A stretch of DNA of 64,000 nucleotides from Microstegium vimineum (Eukaryota > Streptophyta > Magnoliopsida > Poales > Poaceae): assembly GCA_022036555.1 (NCBI GenBank), contig CM039139.1:21390981-21454980 (forward strand), in the 5' to 3' direction. The notes under the pieces were generated by a model. It was not told where the DNA came from, did no database searches, and saw only the letters and a program-made list of their open reading frames with translations. Below are positions 12,181 to 22,657 of the stretch, in pieces (position 1 is the first letter of the stretch; each line of letters begins with the position of its first letter). Position numbers and translations under genes: made by a program.

Positions 12181-13530
12181 AAATTTCTAATGGTTATTTT
12201 TGTGATAGATGCACCAAGTTGACCTAGGCAAAATATGCCATCTTTTAGAAAGATAGTTTATTGACGCCATAACCTTGCTTTATAGGTGAGGATATAGCCA
12301 TTTCTAAAAATCTCCCCTAAGTAGAGTGCTACTCATATCTTGATCCTTTAACAAAAAGAGATCAAGATGAAAAACTAGAAATACGTTATTATGTGAAGTA
12401 AGGCGTTTGATAGTAACAAATTTTTTCTTAGCTTTAGAAACATGAAGGACATTATTAAGAGATGCAGATCGCAGTTAGGGGTATGACTAATGGACAGACC
12501 AATATGCCTAATACTCATAACTACGCTGCTAGTAGTGTGAATCTATTATGTACCATTGGCTACCTAGCAGGAGCTGCCCCCAAACTTACATAGTCGCACA
12601 ACTAGTTTCTTAAGTTAGTACACCTCTTCATATCCATCGTTGTTGTCCTTGCCTTTTGTTTGTGTTCTTCCTATTGGTTTCTATCGGCATCTCACTAAGT
12701 CACTATATAGCAATCCTGAATATTATATGAATCTTACTTCTCTTTAATGAAGTATCTTGTTCAGTGATCGTATCTTGTTTCTTTTCTACTTACAATTGAT
12801 ATTGTATATATTGTACTCAATTTGTAAGGTCTTGTTTACTTTCAGGATGGTCTATCTCCAATCAACTTGTTAACAGGGGAAGAATGCCACCGTGCTGCAC
12901 CTCGTGGAACTGGTGATATGAACACTATTTGAAATTATGCCTCGGTAATGCGCACATGTGATTTTTTTCTTCAAAGTGATCTCCTGGTCCCTCATTTTAC
13001 TTAAATTTCATTACCTTAGAACATGATTAAGTAAACTAGTGTTTTTCTTATAAAGAAATTTGATAATGAACATCATCCTTCAGGTTTTGCTGTGTTTTGA
13101 ACCCAAAACACATTTGGAATTTTAAAACCTTTTCAGCCTATTTAAATCCAGTATTTTTCTATAAAACTTGAACCTACAAAGCCAATTCAAGAACGCTATG
13201 CAAATTGTTAGAAGTGAGGCATAAAATGTTTTTTTCCTAGAAAATAATTTTACTTGAGAAACAGAGCACTTACTTGTACTTGAGAAAATCACGCGAACAT
13301 TCAATATTTTTTAGAGTATATTACTTTCTTTTTTGGATAATCTAATTGTTGGTGCTTTTTTTGAAATTAATAGTTTGTGGACATCAATTGATTGTTTTAT
13401 ACTTGTGATATCATTTGAATCTCTAGCTATGTTTGCTCTATATGTAATATGGTTTATTTAAATGAATTATGCCGCTATTGAAATGATACAACTTAAATCT
13501 AAGACTGTAAATTTGGCTATTGAAATCTAA
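12181..13530. other. AT-rich, no gene; probably decayed retroelement
   Basis: Downstream of the copia fragment the sequence is AT-rich, with many stops in all frames and no domain. It is probably the degraded interior of the same element plus intergenic DNA, but no motif proves this. Confidence 0.35.
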
Positions 13531-14390
13531 GACTAGTAGAGAACAGACCTTTGAACCGAATGCAAATTTGACTTTAGTCTTGGTATTTTTTGCGGCCGGG
13601 ACTAAAGGACCTTTAGTCCGGGTTGGTAATAGTCCTTGCTCAATGGCTAGTGCAGTAGCCTTTTGCAAGTGGGGCTCTTTAGTCCTGGTTGAAGACCTTT
13701 AGTTCCGGTTGGTGTTAAAAATTAGGACTAAAGGTAGCAGGACCTTTACTAACCGGGACTAAAGGTCCTTTTAATCCCGGTTGGTCTAACCAACCGGGAC
13801 TAAAGGTAGGTGGGTTTAAAAGGAAAGAGTCTCATCTACTGTCACATGTGTTGCATAGGTGGGGTGGTAAGTGACAAGCAAGACAGTGCATGAGGTCTTG
13901 AGTTTGAATCCCACAGAGCGAAGGACCTGGTCCCGGTTGGAAAACCGGGACTAAAAGGTCTTCCCAACCTTGTATGGATTGTAATTTTCTATCGGCTAGT
14001 GTATTATTTGGATGGTAAGTGAATGTTTTTTATGGTAAGTTTTCATTTTTCCTGTCGGACACTTGCATTGTGACAGGGAAATAATTCTAGACTTGGTGGT
14101 AGGAAATTTTCCTGTTGATGTCTAGGAATTTTCATGTCGATGTGTTACTGAGACAAAGACATTGGCACACCGACAGAGAAATTTTCTTCTTTTGTCGTTT
14201 TATTTCTGGTATATATACTGACATAAAAATTAATTTCTTAGTTTTAGTGCCAGTATTTCGTATTTTTTTCTTGAATACGCACGAGTGTGCATATCTTTGT
14301 ATTAGAAGGATAGAAGTATAATTACAAGAGGGGCGTTAGTGTTTCCTTGTCGCTTTTGGATCGACAGGGAAATTCTTGCTTCTAGTAGTG
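13531..14390. mobile_element. CACTA-like terminal/subterminal repeat debris
   Basis: Multiple copies of CCGGGACTAAAGG and its complement cluster at 13600-13960, in both orientations, as in subterminal arrays of small grass CACTA elements. GACTAGTAGAGAACAG at 13531 resembles a decayed CACTAGTAGAGAACAG terminus. The right limit TTCTAGTAGTG (ending 14390) is the complement of a CACTACTAGAA terminus and is preceded by GACAGGGAAATTC motifs that recur at 14076-14180. Two different CACTA-type families may abut here. No transposase frame is visible. Confidence 0.6.
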
Positions 14391-14461
14391 ATATGGTAAT
14401 TATACATGTATGGAATAAGAGAAGCCTGCTCTTATTAGTTACCTTTGAGCTTAAAAGCAGT

Positions 14462-14665
14462 GTACTTTCTCAGTCCCAAAATAAAGTATCATACTTGCTT
14501 TCTAAAAAGGCAAATATTTTTAATTTTAATTATATATATAATAGTTATATTTATATTATATAATTAGTATCATGAGATAGATAATTGAGTTTATTTTCAT
14601 ATAATAAACTTATTTAAATGTTGCTATTTTTTTTAAAAAAAATTAAACTTAAAGAGTGAGTACAT
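14462..14665. mobile_element. Possible Stowaway-like MITE, degenerate
   Basis: The left side TACTTTCTCAGTCCCAAAAT resembles a Stowaway terminus (TACTCCCTCCGTCCCAAAAT). The interior is extremely AT-rich, and the right end near GAGTGAGTACA is only weakly complementary. Confidence 0.35.
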
Positions 14666-14798
14666 ATATATATCACAAAAGATATTGCACGCAGAGCTAG
14701 CTAGCTCTCTCCATTGTATAAATTAATCAGCTAGTTGGTTGACTAACTAAGAGTAAGGATCATCGATCAAAGCGATATATAACTGCACATCGCATGAT

Positions 14799-15347
14799 CA
14801 GTGGCGGAGGGAAGGGGGGTTGGCAGGGCCATGACCCCTCCTAACATTTCATAATAATCAAAATTAGTAGTATAACTTAATTATTTTTTTATTTATATTA
14901 TATAAAATTCTTGACATATATAGCTAGTAATATCTTCTAGATAATAAAACCATACAAAAGACAACTAAATTATAAACTATTACAATGAAAAAGATTGAGT
15001 CAATATTTAAAATTTACGAAGTCATGTCTTGACGTTAACGGGCATGCCATTTATCTTAGAAAATAGTGCTTAGGACATGCTCGGAACACAAGAATTTCAC
15101 AGAAATTTCTGAGGAACCATTTCATTTTCATAAAAAAAAGTAGGAACATGACAAAAAAAAATCTCGTGTTCCAAACATGTTCTTAGATTTAGATCCTAGA
15201 TACATATAAAATTGTCAGCACCCATAAAGTCTATGAATAAATCCCAATAATCACCATAGGAAACCTAACAAGTTAAGTTGCACTTAGTTTTTAATATATC
15301 GGTTTTTTTACCGCTCCCCTTGAGTATAATTTTTAGCTCCGCCACTG
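14799..15347. mobile_element. hAT-type non-autonomous element
   Basis: A 549-bp non-coding element with terminal inverted repeats CAGTGGCGGAG (left) and CTCCGCCACTG (right). A perfect 8-bp target-site duplication, CGCATGAT, flanks it at 14791-14798 and 15348-15355. Eight bases is the hAT length, and CAGTGGCGGA termini are common in grass hAT MITEs. The interior is AT-rich and has no transposase. Confidence 0.88.
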
Positions 15348-15647
15348 CGCATGATCGAACTGAGCGTTAAATTAGCAGGTATATTATTCCTTATGTACAA
15401 GTACAACACGACGCGAATACCCTGATTAACACCTGGGATCTCGATCAGCACGACGTACCCTGCTCGATCGTCCATGCATGCATGGCAGCACCGCAACCCT
15501 ACTGACATATAGCTAGCTAGAGATACACACACGCACGTATAACGTACTATACACCTAATACACGCACACGCACTCGATCTTGTCGTCGTACGTCCACGAC
15601 GACATCGTCGATACCACACGGCGTACGTATGGCCGCTAGTTAGCTAG

Positions 15648-18600
15648 CTAGCTAGTGATCACCTCTTCCAGGAGCTTGTACCTCCGGACCCTCGGCCTGC
15701 CACGCGCGACGCCGGGCGACGGCGGCGGCGCGCCGTGGTCGGTACGAACGCGGCTGCCAAGGTCCGACGCCGACCGCCGCAGCAAGAGCCGCTGCGCATG
15801 CTGCTGCTGCGGCTGCTGCTTCTTGATAGGCTTGCTCAGGTTGGACGACGAAAAGTCGCCGCGAGCAGCAACCTTCGGCGATCTTCCGCTGCCGCTGCCG
15901 CTGCCGCCGGTGGTGTCACCGCCGTGATGATGAGGAGCCGGCCGTGCAGCCGCTTTGCCGGCGGATCTCGGCGAGCTAGAAGTAGAAGCCACGCCCCCTC
16001 CGCCCTGAGGCACCAGTTGCAGGTTCCGTACGACTCCACCTTCGGGTACCGATCCGTGCAGTATCTGAATACACGATAACGTACGTATACATATACATAT
16101 ATAACAGCAGAATATTGTACATACGTGAATAGCAGAATATTAGCTACATGATCATGTAAATACAGATAAATATATACTGGCGTGTGTAGTACTAGTACGC
16201 TGTACGTACGTTATTGCATGCAAAGTTATGAGGTGAACTCGTCGTGCATTCATGTGGACAGGACTAATTAAGAGCCGCAGGTAATAATAAACAGGACGTG
16301 GTGCTGTTGGATTCGGATAAAAATCAGATTATATTTTTTTAATCAAGAAAGAAAAAAAAAAGTATGCATATATATAGCACGGCTTAAAAATCAACGTCGA
16401 GCGAATGTGCATGGCCCGTTTCGTTTGATAATTTGACGACGTGCGGAAAAGTGTCCGGAGCAAACTACAAGGACGGGCGACGAAAAGGATCGTCGGCGCC
16501 GGCGGGGAGACGGAGATCAAATGCAGTGTACACAAACTTTTTTTTTTGGTGGCGAGAATTAATATAGCTATATATAGCGCTGATGAGCAGTTTCAGCATG
16601 TTCACGTGTTGTCCAGAAAAAAAAAAGATAGGTTTGTGCAGGACTGCAGGTTAACATCAACTCATGAACTATCAGTTCGATCTTGTGGTGGGCATTTCTA
16701 GATTCAAAGCAGCCAGATGGTGAGGTTCTTCAAGATTATATTCCGAATTCAAGAGCTTTTCTTCTTCGAGAATGCGCAGGAGAACGACGCATCTTTGCAT
16801 TCATTGGAGAAATAATTTCTAAAACTATCAGGAATAGTAAGAGCAACTCCAATGGGGGCTCCCAAATTAGGCCCTTAAAATTTTATTTGCAGGCTGGGCT
16901 AAAAAAAGTAGGAGCTTAAATTGAAGCCCAACTCCAGTGGAAAAAATAGACCAAGCCTCTATTGCCAATGGGTCCCACCTGTCAGCGACGAGAGACGAAA
17001 AAAACCGACCGCCCGCACCGGCGCCCCGACCGCGCCGCCTGCTCCATCGCCCTGCCCGCCGTCCTCCATCTCCTCCGCCCCAGCCGTCGCCTTCGTCCTC
17101 CTCGCCTGCGTCGAGGTCGGCGACGCAGCCGCCGCCGTCGGCGTCTACCGCCTCATCCAGTTTGACCTCGCCGGCGCCCAGCTCGGCTCCCACGCCGCCG
17201 CGCTCCAGGAGTAGTTTGATGGGGACATCCAGCACCTGCTCCCTGGTGTACGCCTCGGGCTCCTCGAACCGCACCGACCCGGCCGTCCTTCACCGCGCCC
17301 ACCTTAGCCTTGAACGCCTCACTGCCGCCTCGTCGATTGCGCTCTCAGCCTCATCCAGATGCGGCCGGCTCGACTGGAACCTCGCCAGCGTGAGGCGAGC
17401 GCCTCGCGGTCGTCGGCGCCGCCGAAGAAGAGCGCGGCCACGGAGAAGGACACGTTCTTGGCCGACACCTGCGCGTGGCCGCCGAGTCCGCGGTCGACGA
17501 GGACGGCCACCGAGCAGGGCGCCTCGCGGAGCACGCGCTTGTTGATGGCGTGGTACGCTGACCCCAGCGACACCAGGAAGGTGCCGTCGTGGTGGAGCGC
17601 CTTCTGGTAAGGCATCACCACGATGGCGGCGCGCGCGCTTGTCGGCGTCGTTGTCGATCACGTCCTGGTACGTGGATGGTGTCCAGGTCCGAGATCGCCG
17701 TCATGGCGCGCACCCTCACAGAGCTGAGCTGCTCGAACGCCACCACCACCTGCTCCGTCCGCTGATCCTTGCCGTTGAACAAGGGCATCCCGTCGCGGCG
17801 CGCGCGCTGCACCAGGCCCGCTCCACCAGGTGCATGCATGGTGTAAAGGGTGAGGCGGTGGCACGCGGTGCCACGTGAGGCCTCCACCACGTACGTTCAG
17901 CAGCGTCGGGATGTCCCCGTCAAACCCCGACAGTTTGATGGAGAAGCTCTGAATTTCACCAAGAAGATGGTTGCTCTGAATTTCTCTGACAAAACTGAAG
18001 CCCAAAATTTATTCTCAAGACAAATTCTATTGGGTGATTTGGAACTATGGAACTATGTGCATATACTGACCATATTTATATGGCTGACCATATGAAAATG
18101 TTTCCAATAGTTTCAGTTATGTGGCTACTTGCCCGGAGCTGGTATCTCATGGTAACTATTTATATCCAGCTTCTCACATAAGTCAGTGCAATACATGGAT
18201 TCCACAGGCTGCAAGTCATGGAGTGCCCAACTACCTGCTTGCTTTGAGTTACAAAGAAGCATGTGAGACAAATGTTATCACTGACTCAGTAGTAAAGCTT
18301 GTCAGCAGTGTCTACATGATTGAATTTTGTCCTCCATGAACATTTCCTATTTCATGCAGCCACCTCAAGTAACATATTCTGCAAGAGCTTGTAGCATTGC
18401 AAGAGCAGATAAGTGATGTCAATGCAGGTTTTCATGTTTCAGGAGCAGCTAGCATCTCTGATCAATTTTCTGAGCTTTCTCTGGAGAATGATGCTTGCAT
18501 AATATGCCAGGTGAACCTCTTGCCATGTTCAAATGTTGAGTACTGAATTATAATATATTATCTGTACATCATTAACCCTCTACCAGTTCAGACAATGTAC

Positions 18601-21600
18601 AGTTTCAGTTTAAACAAAGTTTCAGTTTAAGAAATATAATGGTTCTTCTGAACACCAAAATGCTATGTACATTTGGTCTGATCACAATAGAGCACAATAC
18701 AGTAGAGCACAATACTTTGACAAAATCTCTAAAGTTTGGAACAGAACAAAGCACATGCTGAAAATCTATGAAGTTCAAAGCACATGCTGAACAACTCTGA
18801 AGTTCAAAGCACATGCTGAACAAAGCAGGATGTAACAGCAGTTTCAGTTCAAACTTGATCTTATGTTCCTCAGTCTCCCACCTTTCTTCATCTTATGTTC
18901 CTCAGTCTTCATTACCATCAAGCTTTGCATCATATCCTTGTACTCGTCATCTCCTTCATTCTTTTTCAGCTTCTCTTTGGATTGCTTTCTACCCGGAGGT
19001 CAGGCTTTCTTGGCAGAAATGATTGAGGAGCTCTCTTGGCCTTGGGCGGTTGACTCATCGTCTTGTGCACTTCCTCCTGGGAGGTTGAGGTTGAGCTCTC
19101 TGGACTTGGCCGGCCTCTTGTTGCCTTCAAGTGTTGATTCGAACTTTTGAGTATGCCTCAACGTGAGCCAACAATGTTTAAATTGACAATTTTTGTTGCC
19201 CTTCGATTTTCTGGCATACCTTGCTTGGGCTTCAAGCAGCTGCAACAAAGATCAAGTGCATGATTAGATATATAGCAATGGCAAGATATATAGCAATAAC
19301 AAGATAGGATGAACCAATTACATGTTCTTTGTATGGAATGCCGCTTGGATGACGACGCTCAACCTCCTCGTAGTAGCCTTGGAATTTCATGCACTCCTTT
19401 AGTATGTTCCCAAAGCGATGCTCGAGAGAATTTGCACTCCTATCGGACTCAAAGTCTCTATTCTTGTGGAAATCCTTTGTGATTCTCTCCCAATAAGTTT
19501 TTTCTACCTGGTCATTCCCTATGATAGGGTCATTACTGATATGAATCCAAGACTTGCAAAGTTGGATATCTTCAAGATTAGTGTAGTTGCTGCCTCTCTT
19601 GGATGATCCTTTGCCGCCAGTACTTGGAGTGGCATCTTGCTGCCTCAGCAACTCCAAATCATCATCCACTTCCTGTGTCATCATGTTTGAGAAATATCCG
19701 CCTGCACTTGAAGCCCTTGGTTGCTGGCCAAGGAGTCACGGAGAAGCACAATAATTAGACAAGTTATCAAATCTAAGTTGGACAGAGAAAATAGACAGAA
19801 AATACTAAAGGAATAGTAAGAAGTGCTACGAATAGCAACTCTTTAGCATCCTGAAGAACATTTATGGGGACTGAAAAAAAACAAACAGAAACTTGAAAGC
19901 AAGAACATTTCTGATCTATTGTGATAATTGCAAAGCAGAATATGTTGTCTAATCAAAACTAAGACTAACCAGCTACCAGCCTAACATGATTGCACTGACC
20001 AACTATCACACAATAACAAGAGCATTTCATCTTGTCACCGAAAAAGAGCATTTCATCCTGATAAAAATGAGTCATATTCCTGGTTGTCCTCAACAAGCAT
20101 CATTAGTAGCTAGGAAGACAGGAATCCAGCTCACAGTCCTCTAATGGACAGATAGCACAAGCAAATGGTGACATGAGAGAAATCTGATCTCTAGAAAAGC
20201 TAGTGTGCTCATAAATAGCTATTGTGCAACTGGATTTGGCACTACACAGGCAACTAGAAATTCACAGAAGTAAAACAGTATTGGGGTAAAACACAAATAC
20301 TGATAATATTTTGGCACTACACAGGCAACTGGATTTCAAACAGTAAAACACAAATTCAAAGAAGTAAAACACATGGCAAACAGGGATTAAGTACTGATAT
20401 TTATGAACTTGCAGGTAACCTCAAGTGCCTCAGGGGGACATATATAAATAAAAAATTGTGTAACTTAGGCCCTATCATGATTGGGCAGTCTGGCGTATTA
20501 GTCAAACCATACAATCTTCTGCTACTGATAAAATGACAGTTTCCAACAAATGTAAGCAAACTTCTCCCATATTTCTAAGTCCTTTGTCAGATTATGATTA
20601 GTGAGTACACAGCTAATTTACAAGTTAAACCAAGTAGAATTTACAGGTTACAACATTGGCTAATTTACAAGTTAAACCAAGTAGCAAATGGTGATAGCTT
20701 TTGGTTGTCAGACTTGAAACCTAAGTCATTATCAGATCATACACAATTCTACAGCTTAGTAGTTGACCTACTGTAGCTTGCAATGATCACTTTACTCAAC
20801 ATAGCAAAGGTATTCGTTCCATGAAACCCTCCCTGCTGTTAGCTCTTCAGATTGAGAAGAACTTGGCCACTTGGGGCACAGTTTTTGGATTCAGTTTGCG
20901 TTTTTGCTCTCCAGATTGAGAAGCACAAGGCACGGTTTGCTTTCATGGAGAACAAACAAAGGTACAATCATTTTGTCATATTTTTAAATGACGACGGCAA
21001 CACCGCACATTATGGAACACTGAAAAATTCATCAACAGCACAGGTTGATGAAAAAAAAAATGATCAAAACAACAATGCTAAATCATATTACATGTCAATC
21101 AAGCATCCAAAATAAAACACAAATAAAGAGAGAGAATAACCAGATATTCAAGTAGAACTTTATAATATTGTTTCAAGTAACACAAATGAAGAGAGAATCA
21201 CCAGATTTTCATGTAGAACTAGATACTATTATTTCAAGCAAGAGACAATCCAAAAGGCTCACAAGGGCCCCACACATACTGATACTAGCACGATGACGTA
21301 CAGTATACTTATCAAGCTTGACTGGAATTCTGGAACGACAACCACACTTAACCACTGAAAGAGTGAAGCAATGTACATATCATTTTCAGTTTTTCACACC
21401 AATGACGGCTACAAGAAGACCATATAGACAATTCCCATGGACTGAAATGTATGAAGCACGCAATCAACATCAGCTCTGTAGACTACAATTTACATTTAGA
21501 AGTGCTAAATCTCAGTTTCATTAGTGTTGGGGCCGAAGTCATTAGTGTTGGAGCTAAATCTCACCGAGTAGTCAGGCGTCCATTGGTTGGGGATGAAGTC

Positions 21601-22657
21601 GTTGCCGGTAAGGTCATTGTACTCTGCTGGTGATGTTGTGCTGCTGCCGGCGTCCCAGGTGGCGGCGTGAGGCTCCGTGAAGGTCAACGCGCGAGGGGCG
21701 AGTAGAGGCTGTTCGTTGGGGAGCCGAGGAGGTAAGCCATTGCCGCCACTGCCGGGAGGAGGCATCCTGCCGCTGCTGCCGCCAGGAGAAGGGGCTTCTT
21801 GGAGACGAGGGAGGTTGGCAGTGAGGGGAATCGAGGTAGATGGGCGTTGAGGAGCAATGAAAGGGCGACGCTTCGTGGCAGCAGCCGGACAGGGAGGCAG
21901 CGCGCCTCCGGAGAAACCCGGCGCCGCCATCTTGGCCGGAGCAGGGAGTGAGGGCGACGGCGCGGGAGGCGGGACGCGCGCCGTGCCTCTCTCGGCCAGG
22001 TGGGGAAAGTGGGTGGGCCCCACCGGATAGGGGGCTCTAGACCTAGGGACCTGGGATTAAAATTTGAGGGGGCATGTAAAATGGGAGCCCAAGTAGGGGC
22101 TCCATTGGAGTTGGAATTTTGTCCAAACTCCTATAATTTAGAGTAGGGTCCAAGTAGGGACTTGGACCGGAGTTGCTCACCAAAGCAGCTAGCTCTAGCG
22201 AGCGCACATGTATGTGGCCCCCGATTCGATTCATCACAAATAAAAGCGCAGAAATAAATCCCCGATGCGCACGGTCACAAGCAAACAAAAGAGATCGATG
22301 GAATTTTAATATATTCATAATCATAGGTGCCGTAATCGATGCTGCTACTGCGCAACTGCAAATGCCCCAGATCGAATTAGGGATCGGTCGCACGTACGGA
22401 CATGGGCGCGCGGCGACGACGACGCGCATTTTGTAAGACAAATAAAAATTGATTGATTAGTAGAGAGACCGGAGGGTGGATGGATACTGCACGTACGTGT
22501 GCTGGGAGCGGACGGAGCAGGCGGAGCAGCGGAAGAGCTCGGGCAGAAGGCCGCGGTCGCCGCACATGCAGCAGACGGCGCCGCCCGGCGAGGCGCCGCT
22601 CCCGCCGACAGAAGCGGCGGCGGCGCCTGGCGGGGACGATGCCTTGCCGCTCCCCAT
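15648..22657 (-). CDS. Plant PHD-type zinc finger protein (two exons, apparent frameshift)
   Basis: Exon 1 is 22657-22497 (ATG, MGSGKASSPPG) and exon 2 is 16064-15648; the 6.4-kb intron is GTACGT...TTCAG. Splicing completes a C4HC3 finger: CCMC, FRCSAC, SQHTYC and CNWC give Cys pairs with a His-x2-Cys, the PHD arrangement. After CNWCL the exon-1 frame goes off into unrelated sequence, while the next frame carries the low-complexity linker and the basic C-terminus RRYKLLEEVITS, which I regard as the family C-terminus. One extra base at the C-run at 15994-15998 would reconcile the two, so this is either a frameshift allele or a sequence error. The family is small, plant-specific and poorly characterised; chromatin binding is inferred from the PHD fold only. 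The intron contains a 5.3-kb transposon. Confidence 0.78.
17046..17212 (+). pseudogene. Captured fragment, possibly nicalin N-terminal region
   Basis: The plus-strand frame reads a hydrophobic segment (AVAFVLLACVEVGDA) followed by VYRLIQFDLAGAQLGS. This resembles, from memory, the first membrane segment and following motif of plant nicalin-like ER proteins. It ends at a stop at 17212-17214, just before the CHX-derived sequence on the other strand. The identification is weak. Confidence 0.35.
17290..17945 (-). pseudogene. CHX cation/H+ antiporter C-terminal fragment, frameshifted
   Basis: Minus-strand frames spell successive pieces of the cytosolic C-terminal domain of a CHX-family monovalent cation/proton antiporter: DIPTLLNV, VEASRGTACHRLTLYTMH, VQRARRDGMPLFNGK, LSSVRVRAMTAISDLDTIH, VVMPYQKALHHDG, RVLREAPCSVAVLVDRG and FFGGADDREALA. 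The pieces are in family order but in at least three frames, with internal deletions, and the whole membrane domain is missing. It is therefore a captured, non-functional fragment. It lies inside the transposon in the PHD-gene intron. Confidence 0.85.
18373..18511 (+). pseudogene. Captured RING-H2 E3 ligase fragment
   Basis: The plus-strand frame reads LQELVALQEQISDVNAGF, then further on LENDACIICQ, directly before a GT at 18512. It resembles the ELLALEERIG...CxICQ stretch just before the RING-H2 domain of MBR1/HIP1-like ubiquitin ligases. The rest of the RING is absent. The retained exon-intron boundary suggests capture of genomic DNA rather than of an mRNA. Confidence 0.55.
18870..21912 (-). 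pseudogene. PIF/Harbinger-type ORF1 (SANT-like + NAM-associated domain), decayed
   Basis: It reads on the minus strand. A proline-rich N-terminal exon (about 21912-21560: MAAPGFSGGALPPC...WTPDYS) is followed, after a likely intron to about 19725, by a SANT/trihelix-like domain (NYTNLEDIQLCKSWI, YWERITKDFHKN, SLEHRFGNILKECMKFQGYY). A further exon from 19226 has ARYARKSKGNKNCQF, KRPAKSRELNLNLPG and the PPGRKQSKEKLKK motif of NAM-associated C-terminal domains. A TGA interrupts the frame just before PPGRKQSKEK, where a basic residue is usual. Such proteins accompany PIF/Harbinger transposases. Exon limits are approximate. Confidence 0.65.

Larger units (their letters stand above)
16841..22178. 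mobile_element. 5.3-kb DNA transposon with captured host-gene fragments
   Basis: It is bounded by inverted copies of GAGCAACTCC (16841-16850 and 22169-22178). Just inside, the similarity extends through CAACTCCAATGG and GGGCTCCCA. I cannot see a matching target-site duplication (TAA on the left, ACC on the right). Inside are a decayed ORF1 with a NAM-associated C-terminal domain, a fragment of a CHX antiporter, a RING-H2 fragment and a possible nicalin-like fragment. No DDE transposase frame was found, so it is presumably non-autonomous. It lies wholly within the intron of the PHD gene. Superfamily (PIF/Harbinger) is inferred from the ORF1 type. Confidence 0.68.

Noticed and set aside
19418..21524. 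Several plus-strand open frames in the PHD-gene intron
   Set aside because: Shadows of, or spacer around, the minus-strand ORF1 of the transposon; no plus-strand domain.
16841..22178. Functional CHX antiporter or RING-H2 gene
   Set aside because: Only short, frameshifted fragments without the membrane domain or the complete RING are present.
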